DNA from: Candidatus Forterrea sp.
GTDB lineage: Archaea; Iainarchaeota; Iainarchaeia; Iainarchaeales; JAAZKV01
Length of the DNA: 10,221 nt
NCBI GenBank assembly: GCA_020717885.1
Contig: DYDN01000024.1
Location: 1-10,221, forward strand
Direction of reading: 5' to 3'
A program made the translations under genes and the position numbers. Of this stretch, positions 5,414-10,221 are shown piece after piece; within the stretch, counting starts at the first letter, position 1, and each line of letters starts with the position of its first letter. The notes beneath the pieces are model-generated. The model was not told the DNA's origin and ran no database searches. It saw only the letters and a program-made list of their open reading frames with translations.

Positions 5414-6397
5414 TTACTTCTTTTCTTCGGCTGCCGCCGCACGTTTTTTTCTCCAGCAGAAGATACGCATTAAGAATGAGTAAACCCCTGCACTCAAATT
5501 TCGAATAACAAGGTTTCCAATGAACATTGTCATAATGAGCGCCGCGATTGGATAAATTATCCAAGCATATCTGGAAAAGAGACTCATCATTGGGAGTTGT
5601 TTCATTACCCCCTCGCCGAGATCAACTTTCTGATTCTTCAAATTCTCTGTAACTTTGGTCTTAAAATCATTTGAAGTAACATATGCTTTTGTGGCATCTA
5701 GTTGGGAGGCGAGTGCTAACCCGTCAGGGTCATTTTTTGCCTGCAAGTTCTTTAATGAATCAAGTGATTGTATTTGTTCTATTGTCTGTTGTTGTTGAAT
5801 AGCCATTGCGTTTGCGAGGCTCTCGTTGAATTGGTCACTTAGTACAGGCCCATCCCCTACGGTGTATGATAGCAGCTCGGGAACAAAATTCGCTTCAAGG
5901 GTATCCTTGTTTGTTACACTAAATGCAATTAAATAAATGAAAAATCCTGTGCAGACAATAACTACTATTCTTCCCGCAGCACTTGCTCCTGAGCGTAAAA
6001 CCGCCATATATTTTAATTCATGTTCTCTGTCTTGGAGATTCTTTAAACTAATTGGGATCGCGAGGAGAAAAACTATGATTGGTGCAAAGAATTCAAGTAA
6101 TTGCGGGAACAAAAGTAAGGCGCAGATGATTCCAATTAGCGTGCCCGTAAGTGAAAATAGCATTGAGTACTTAAACAAATATTTTCTTCCAATTGCGGTA
6201 ATGAATCCAATAGCAAATGAAGCGCAAACTAAGAATAGAACAAAGTTAATGCTTGCCATTTCTTTGAGTAAAGGGATTGTGTTAATTGTAAGGAATTGAT
6301 TGACTGTGATTCCTGTTAGTGTAAAAAAATATGCTCCGGTTAGAATCATTACTGCCGCGCTAGCCGCAAAAACCACTCCCGGCACTTTCTCATCCAT
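5414..6397 (-). CDS. Six-TM membrane protein with large extracytoplasmic loop, unknown family
   Basis: I do not recognise this 327-residue protein. Hydrophobic segments are at about 8-30, 50-69, 78-97, 104-119, 144-162 and 277-298. Positively charged loops (GRKYLFKYS at 70-78; LKNLQDREHELKY at 118-130) and the basic C-terminal WRKKR place both ends in the cytoplasm. Residues 163-276 then form a single large external loop, rich in Gln, Asp and Ser, that looks helical and includes a QQQQ run (201-204). There is no cysteine in that loop and no enzyme motif. A TATA box 27 bp from the ATG at 6397 suggests a leaderless mRNA; a TTG two codons upstream is less likely. It sits directly before the membrane wHTH gene on the same strand, so a shared signalling or envelope role is plausible but unproven. 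Confidence 0.82.
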   Translation of the reverse strand: MDEKVPGVVFAASAAVMILTGAYFFTLTGITVNQFLTINTIPLLKEMASINFVLFLVCASFAIGFITAIGRKYLFKYSMLFSLTGTLIGIICALLLFPQLLEFFAPIIVFLLAIPISLKNLQDREHELKYMAVLRSGASAAGRIVVIVCTGFFIYLIAFSVTNKDTLEANFVPELLSYTVGDGPVLSDQFNESLANAMAIQQQQTIEQIQSLDSLKNLQAKNDPDGLALASQLDATKAYVTSNDFKTKVTENLKNQKVDLGEGVMKQLPMMSLFSRYAWIIYPIAALIMTMFIGNLVIRNLSAGVYSFLMRIFCWRKKRAAAAEEKK

Positions 6398-6419
6398 GCC
6401 CAAAATAAGCCCTTTTTGG

Positions 6420-6427
6420 TATTTAAG
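6420..6427 (-). promoter_or_regulatory. TATA box of the six-TM gene (leaderless)
   Basis: CTTAAATA on the minus strand is centred 26-27 bp before the ATG at 6397. This is the same geometry as at 4261-4268, and it is the inverse of the same octamer. Confidence 0.55.
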
Positions 6428-6535
6428 CGTTTCTTGCTTTTTGGTTCTGTAGAAATCATACTTGCTTTTAAACTAGGTTTCCTTTTTTTGACAAATCGGG
6501 TTTAATTCTTGCCACTTTTGCGAGAAAATTTAAGC

Positions 6536-6544
6536 TTTATATAT
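6536..6544 (+). promoter_or_regulatory. Candidate TATA box of the leuS-Nudix transcript
   Basis: TTTATATAT, preceded by AAAATTTAAGC, is the best TATA match upstream of leuS. A start about 25 bp downstream, near 6567, would leave a leader of about 108 nt, much longer than elsewhere in the window. The 277 bp between 6398 and 6674 otherwise holds only the divergent promoter at 6420-6427 and a 19-codon reading frame at 6623-6682. Confidence 0.45.
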
Positions 6545-6665
6545 CATTTCTACAAAGCCTTGCTTTTTGCCCCAATAAACCCTTAAAAATTCTTTCCTTG
6601 GTGACTTCTGTATTGATTTTGTATGGGCCCCAATATTGCATGGCAAGTTGAGGGACATAAAAATC

Positions 6666-6670
6666 GTGGT
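6666..6670 (+). promoter_or_regulatory. Ribosome-binding element GTGGT of leuS
   Basis: GTGGT lies 4 nt before the ATG at 6675, the same spacing as at the Nudix gene. It supports this ATG rather than an in-frame TTG at 6636, which would add 13 residues with no counterpart in LeuRS. Confidence 0.5.
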
Positions 6671-6674
6671 TTTT

Positions 6675-9338
6675 ATGGATAATAAGAGCGGCACTTTTTG
6701 GCTTGAGGTTGAGAAGAAGTGGCAGGACGCGTGGGGGAAAGAGAATATTTTCCAGGCGAAAGAGGACCCAAAGAAGAAAAAGTGTTATGTGCTTGAAATG
6801 TATCCCTATCCAAGCGCAAGCTTTTTGCATGTGGGTCACGTAAGGAATTATGTTATTGGTGATGTATTTGCGCGTTTCAAACGAATGAGCGGATTTAGTG
6901 TGCTATACCCAATGGGGTATGATTCATTCGGTCTTCCCGCTGAAACCGCAGCAAAAAAAGAAGGAATTCACCCAAGGATTTACACTGAAGATTCCATGAA
7001 GAAAATAATGGGTTACCAAAAGGCGCTAGGAAATAGTTATGATTGGAGTAGGACTCTTGCAAGTCACGAACCCGATTATTATAAGTGGAATCAATTCTTT
7101 TTTATCAAAATGCTTGAGAAGGGTCTCGCGTACCGAAAAAAAGCGCCTGTTAATTGGTGTGAGACATGTCAATCAGTTCTTGCGAATGAGGAAGCGGAAG
7201 GGGGCAAGTGTTGGAGATGCCAAAACGAAGTTGTGAAGAGGGACATGGAGCAGTGGTTTTTGAAAATCACTGACTACGCCGACAGATTACTCGCCGATTT
7301 GGATAAAATCCAGTGGCCAGAGAGAATCAAAACAATGCAGCGCAATTGGATTGGGCGAAAAGAATGGATTGATATTGATTACAAAATTGACGGCGCTAAG
7401 GAATCAATCACTGTTTCAACTACAAGACCGGATACAAATTTTGGGGCAACATTTGTTGTAATGGCTCCTGAGCATCCTTTGCTTTCAAAAGAAAAGAATC
7501 TTGTTCCTGCAGATAGGCGAAAAGCGGTTGATGATTACATTAAACTTGCGCAAAAAAAAACTGATGAAGAGAGAATTGCAGAAGGAATGAAGAAAACTGG
7601 GGTGTTTACTGGACTCTATTGCGTGAACCAATTAACAAAAAAGAAAATGCCTATTTGGGTAACAGATTTTGTTTTACTAAATGTTGGGACTGGTGCGGTT
7701 GTTGGAGTTCCAGGGCACGATATTAGGGATTTTGAATTCGCAAAAGAATTTGGTTTGCCTGTGATTAGGGTTGTTGTTGGAAAGGACGGCGACAAATCAG
7801 AGATAACAAAAAAAGAGCAGGTGCAGGAAGAAGAAGGAACAATGATTAACTCCGGATTTTTGGACGGAATGAATATTCATGACGCTACAAAAAAAGTAAT
7901 GGATTATCTTGAAGAAAAGGGATGGGGAAGAAGAACCATCAGATACAAAATCCGTGATTGGATGATTTCCCGCCAGCGTTATTGGGGTACTCCGATTCCG
8001 GTTGTTTATTGTGATAAGTGCGGGGTTGTTGCGGCTCCTGAAAAAGAATTACCTGTTCTTTTGCCCGAGAAAGTAAATTTTAAGGTTACAGGTAATCCTC
8101 TCGCTACAAGCGAAGAATTTGTTAACACAAAGTGCCCAAAGTGCAAGGGTAAAGCAAAAAGAGAAACGGATACAATGGGCGGGTTTGTTGATTCCTCATG
8201 GTACTTCCTAAGATATTGTGATAATAAGAATAAAACAAAGCCATTTGATGAGAAGAAAGTGAATTATTGGGTGCCTGTGGACCAATATATTGGCGGAGCG
8301 GAGCACGCTGTAATGCACTTAATTTACGCGAGATTTTTTGTTAAAGTCCTCAAGGATTTTGGGTATATTAAATTTGATGAACCCTTCCAAAAACTCTTCA
8401 ATCAGGGAATTGTTTACAAGGACGGCGCAAAGATGTCAAAGTCAAAAGGAAACGTTGTCTTCCAAACAGATATTTCAGCTAAATACGGAATTGATACTGC
8501 AAGATTATTCCTAATGTTTGTTTCTTCTCCCGATAAACAAATGGAGTGGAGTGATGAGGGAATTGAGGGCTCAAGCAGAATAATTAATCGCTTCTTTAGG
8601 GTTGCGGAGAAAATTAAGTCTGTTAAATCTGATAAAAAAACAATTAGCAAATTAAACATGGCAATTAAGGAAGCAGGAAATAATGTGGACACATTTGATT
8701 ATCCAAAATCAATTATTGCGATTTCAGATTTCTTAAACTATCTGGACTCACTTGAGGTTGTTCCAAAGGATTCATTTGAAACTCTCCTAAAAATTGTCTC
8801 TCCCTTTTGCCCGCACATGGCAGAAGAGATTTGGCATGAGCTTGGCAATAAATCATTTGTTTCAATTGCAGAGTGGCCAAAGTTTGATGAGAAATTAATT
8901 GATGTGCAGTTTGAGAAGATTGATTCAGTGATTTATTCTCTTCGCTCTGATATTATTAGAGTAAAACAATTAGCAAAACTTGAGAAGGTTACAAAAGTGA
9001 AATTGTTTGTCGCTCCCGAATGGAAATGGAAGGCGCTTGGTATTGTTCAAAGTGTGTGTAAAGAGCGCCCTGATTTTGGCGCTGCTATGAAAGCATTAAT
9101 GGCGGATGCAGAAATGAAAAAGCGTGGCGGAGATGTTCCAACTTTCCTAAAAACCGCGATGAATCGCTTATCCGAAACTAGCGGGCTTGCAAAGTTTGAT
9201 GAAGTTGCTGTGCTAAATTCCGCAAAACCAGCGCTTGAAAAAGAATTTGGTGTTGTTGAGATAATTAAGGCGGAAGATTCAAAGGAAGTTAAAGCGAAGA
9301 ATGCTTTCCCTGGGAAGCCTGCGCTGTTGATTGAATAA
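6675..9338 (+). CDS. leuS: Leucyl-tRNA synthetase, bacterial-type core with archaeal-type C-terminal domain
   Basis: Charges tRNA-Leu with leucine and hydrolyses mischarged tRNA. The 887-residue class Ia enzyme has YPYPS then HVGH (52-55), and KMSKS at 586-590. A first zinc knuckle (C162, C165, C179, C182) precedes the CP1 editing domain, which carries TTRPDT (249-254) and GHDIRDFEFA (347-356). This order is the bacterial one. A second cysteine set (C446, C449, C487, C490) and the RETDTMGGFVDSSWYFLRYCD block are also bacterial-like. No long leucine-specific insert precedes KMSKS. The anticodon-binding helix bundle contains FCPHMAEEIWHEL (711-723). From about 746 on, the sequence instead follows archaeal LeuRS: a PEWKWK segment near 781-786, a MKKRGGDV stretch, EFGVVEII, and a final KNAFPGKPALLIE. 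The usual bacterial C-terminal domain with VNGKVRGK is absent. The Nudix gene follows after 9 bp. Confidence 0.95.
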   Translation: MDNKSGTFWLEVEKKWQDAWGKENIFQAKEDPKKKKCYVLEMYPYPSASFLHVGHVRNYVIGDVFARFKRMSGFSVLYPMGYDSFGLPAETAAKKEGIHPRIYTEDSMKKIMGYQKALGNSYDWSRTLASHEPDYYKWNQFFFIKMLEKGLAYRKKAPVNWCETCQSVLANEEAEGGKCWRCQNEVVKRDMEQWFLKITDYADRLLADLDKIQWPERIKTMQRNWIGRKEWIDIDYKIDGAKESITVSTTRPDTNFGATFVVMAPEHPLLSKEKNLVPADRRKAVDDYIKLAQKKTDEERIAEGMKKTGVFTGLYCVNQLTKKKMPIWVTDFVLLNVGTGAVVGVPGHDIRDFEFAKEFGLPVIRVVVGKDGDKSEITKKEQVQEEEGTMINSGFLDGMNIHDATKKVMDYLEEKGWGRRTIRYKIRDWMISRQRYWGTPIPVVYCDKCGVVAAPEKELPVLLPEKVNFKVTGNPLATSEEFVNTKCPKCKGKAKRETDTMGGFVDSSWYFLRYCDNKNKTKPFDEKKVNYWVPVDQYIGGAEHAVMHLIYARFFVKVLKDFGYIKFDEPFQKLFNQGIVYKDGAKMSKSKGNVVFQTDISAKYGIDTARLFLMFVSSPDKQMEWSDEGIEGSSRIINRFFRVAEKIKSVKSDKKTISKLNMAIKEAGNNVDTFDYPKSIIAISDFLNYLDSLEVVPKDSFETLLKIVSPFCPHMAEEIWHELGNKSFVSIAEWPKFDEKLIDVQFEKIDSVIYSLRSDIIRVKQLAKLEKVTKVKLFVAPEWKWKALGIVQSVCKERPDFGAAMKALMADAEMKKRGGDVPTFLKTAMNRLSETSGLAKFDEVAVLNSAKPALEKEFGVVEIIKAEDSKEVKAKNAFPGKPALLIE

Positions 9339-9343
9339 GTGGT
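9339..9343 (+). promoter_or_regulatory. Ribosome-binding element GTGGT of the Nudix gene
   Basis: GTGGT begins directly after the leuS stop and lies 4 nt before the GTG at 9348. It copies the leuS arrangement. The GTG within it is in frame but is less likely to be the true start. Confidence 0.45.
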
Positions 9344-9347
9344 ATTT

Positions 9348-9647
9348 GTGCCTACAAAAGCGGATTCTAAAGTAATTGTATTTGGCGAACCTCATGAAGG
9401 TGCAGAGAAGAGAAAAACAATTTCAGCCGTAATTCAAAGAAAAAGTGATGGAAAATTCTTATTGCTAAAATGGAATGAATTTGGCTGGATTGCGCCGTGT
9501 GTTGGCGGAATTGATGGTGATGAATCCCCTGAAGTGGCTGCGGAGAGGGAAGTGCTTGGGGAGACTGGATACAAAGTAAAAGCTGTTAAAAAACTTGGTG
9601 GTTTGATTGAACCCCATTTCTTTTCGCGCAGGTCCAAATTTAGATAG
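9348..9647 (+). CDS. Nudix hydrolase, 3'-truncated, with a degenerate Nudix box
   Basis: Nudix proteins hydrolyse nucleoside diphosphates linked to another group. These 99 residues (from GTG 9348) have the N-terminal strands (KTISAVIQRKSDGKFLLLKW) and a Nudix box at 53-75: G53-x5-E59-x7-R67-E68-V-L-G71-E72-x-G74-Y75. The first glutamate of the EE pair, a metal ligand in active family members, is a glycine (codon GGG at 9558). After GGLIEPHFF (84-92) the protein ends within seven residues. Nudix domains normally run to about 130-150 residues, so the last third of the fold is missing. Other frames past the stop do not restore it. It is probably co-transcribed with leuS. Likely a broken gene or an assembly junction near 9620-9650. 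Confidence 0.7.
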   Translation: MPTKADSKVIVFGEPHEGAEKRKTISAVIQRKSDGKFLLLKWNEFGWIAPCVGGIDGDESPEVAAEREVLGETGYKVKAVKKLGGLIEPHFFSRRSKFR

Positions 9648-9970
9648 CGACGATACGCTATAGAAAATGGCCGCTTATGATTACGCAGTTGGTCAAACAG
9701 TATTTCAGTGAGCGGATGCCTTAATCGCTGATGTTTACTTGCCTGCCTTTCGCTTTTATCAAGATACACAATCTCAACGCCTAATTTGTGTGCCTCATTT
9801 ACAAGCAATGCAAAATCACCCCAATTAGAAATAGGTTCGAAATGAGCCATTTCAACAGATAAGCGCTTTTTTCCTTCAATTGCCGTGCGAAAATTTGGCA
9901 GCGCTTTATCCACTTCAGCATTAGTGTGCGGCAAAGCGAACATAATTGGTTTGTTAGGGTGAATTACCAT
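9434..9970 (-). CDS. Unknown protein, real N-terminal part fused to antisense Nudix sequence
   Basis: Reading from the ATG at 9970, about the first 113 residues look like a genuine soluble protein: MFALPHTNAEV near the start, KKRLSVEMAHFEP at about 34-46, LVNEAHKLGVEIVYLDKS (56-73), then basic helices with RHPLTEILFDQL and KRPFSIAYRRYL. The pattern of H near strand 1, VE after strand 2 and LD after strand 3 vaguely recalls TraB/PrgY-like proteins, but I would not name it. From about residue 115 (near 9625) the frame is merely the antisense of the Nudix gene, ending at 9434 with a low-complexity Ser/Pro tail. The true C-terminus is therefore missing. A TATA-like TTAAATAA lies at 9999-10006. 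No good Shine-Dalgarno is seen. Confidence 0.5.
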   Translation of the reverse strand: MVIHPNKPIMFALPHTNAEVDKALPNFRTAIEGKKRLSVEMAHFEPISNWGDFALLVNEAHKLGVEIVYLDKSERQASKHQRLRHPLTEILFDQLRNHKRPFSIAYRRYLNLDLREKKWGSIKPPSFLTAFTLYPVSPSTSLSAATSGDSSPSIPPTHGAIQPNSFHFSNKNFPSLFL

Positions 9971-9998
9971 CTAATCGCAAATAAATGTCTCGTCCATC

Positions 9999-10006
9999 TT
10001 ATTTAA
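9999..10006 (-). promoter_or_regulatory. Candidate TATA box of the gene starting at 9970
   Basis: TTAAATAA on the minus strand is centred about 32 bp before the ATG at 9970. This would allow a very short leader. Confidence 0.4.
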
Positions 10007-10021
10007 TCATTTCCACTGGTG

Positions 10022-10047
10022 GGGCTTTGTTGAAAGTCCGTGTTTTT
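10022..10047 (+). repeat. Inverted repeat copy B (terminal region)
   Basis: Counterpart of 28-53. Here the 17-bp block comes before the 14-bp block (10054-10067), whereas in the methyltransferase gene the order is reversed, so this is not a simple copied segment. Confidence 0.6.
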
Positions 10048-10221
10048 GTTTGTAAAGGGGCTTTTTTATGCCTCGATAGTGTTTAGGTTATTGGGGTTTG
10101 GAGAACCAATTGAGGTGGTTTCCTGATGAATTGTAAGTTGGTTAGGAAAGTTAAAGTTTTGCTCAAGCGAGCTAATAGCTAATCTCTTAAATAATGGAAC
10201 ATTTTTGGCATAGCTTTAGTG

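Larger units (their letters stand above)
9971..10221. other. Terminal region without a convincing gene
   Basis: This 251-bp stretch contains the minus-strand promoter near 10000 and a short 33-codon plus frame from ATG 9985 to 10086 (hydrophobic, no ribosome-binding site). It also has an 18-codon frame at 10126-10182 preceded by GAGGTGGT, and an ATG at 10194 whose frame (MEHFWHSFS) runs off the window. None has enough length to call. It also holds the second copy of two short repeats shared with the opposite end of the window. No tRNA cloverleaf or C/D-box pair was found by eye. Confidence 0.4.

Noticed and set aside
6623..6682. 19-codon frame before leuS as a leucine attenuator leader peptide
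   Set aside because: It contains no leucine codon, has no visible terminator/antiterminator hairpins, and archaea are not known to use this mechanism. Kept only as part of the long-leader observation.
9434..9625. Minus-strand continuation of the 9970 gene as real protein
   Set aside because: It is exactly antisense to the well-supported Nudix coding sequence and gives a low-complexity Ser/Pro-rich translation, so this part is a shadow.
10013..10022. Perfect palindrome-like CCACTGGTGG as an operator
   Set aside because: A 4-bp arm repeat this short occurs by chance; no second copy near any regulated gene.
9985..10086. 33-codon plus-strand frame in the terminal region
   Set aside because: No ribosome-binding site, no recognisable domain, and length within chance expectation. 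It also overlaps the minus-strand promoter region.
10161..10182. Small inverted repeats GCTC/GAGC and AGCT/AGCT
   Set aside because: Stems of 4 bp only, without a T-run behind them; too weak for a terminator or structured RNA.

Overview
The window looks like a chromosomal stretch of a small-genome archaeon, most likely a DPANN-type lineage (Diapherotrites/Micrarchaeota-like is my best guess, at low confidence). The reasons are: several genes are preceded by archaeal TATA-box-like elements (TTTATAAA, TATTTAAG, TTTATATAT), in two clear cases 27 bp (TATA centre) from the ATG, as in leaderless archaeal transcripts; the Y-family polymerase aligns through its whole length with archaeal Dpo4; there is a membrane-anchored winged-helix regulator of a kind common in archaea; and genes are compact, with T-run ends. 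The leucyl-tRNA synthetase core, by contrast, is of bacterial type.

Layout. 42-842 (-): class I SAM methyltransferase. It is divergent from a DNA-repair pair at 896-2638 (+): DNA polymerase IV/Dpo4 followed by an endonuclease III that lacks the iron-sulfur cysteines. 2726-3235 (+): DUF1858 redox-disulfide protein with a C-terminal part resembling a cysteine-less A-type Fe-S carrier. It is convergent with a thioredoxin reductase (3273-4181, -) whose NADPH motifs are altered. 4292-4747 (+): charged, disordered, tail-anchored protein. 4785-6397 (-): a six-TM protein of unknown family followed by a two-TM winged-helix membrane regulator. 6675-9338 (+): leucyl-tRNA synthetase with bacterial-type core and archaeal-type C-terminal domain, followed 9 bp later by a short Nudix protein (9348-9647). 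From about 9620 onward the picture breaks: the Nudix gene ends early and meets, tail to tail, the 3' end of an unrelated minus-strand gene (start 9970). The last 250 bp hold no convincing gene.

How the parts may work together (inference). dinB-nth is a small DNA-damage tolerance/base-excision unit. DUF1858 and TrxB are convergent CxxC thiol-redox proteins that could be partners. The six-TM protein and the membrane winged-helix protein are a plausible sensor/regulator pair. A recurring GTGRT element 3-7 nt before start codons (complementary to the 16S 3' end with a G:U wobble where R is G) helps to choose starts. In several cases the GTG of this element is itself in frame and could be mistaken for the start codon.

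I see no CRISPR array, insertion sequence, tRNA, rRNA or obvious defence system. The most unusual things are the mosaic LeuRS, the broken Nudix junction, the cofactor losses (Nth cluster, IscA-like cysteines, TrxB dinucleotide motif), and a 17-bp exact inverted repeat linking the two ends of the window.
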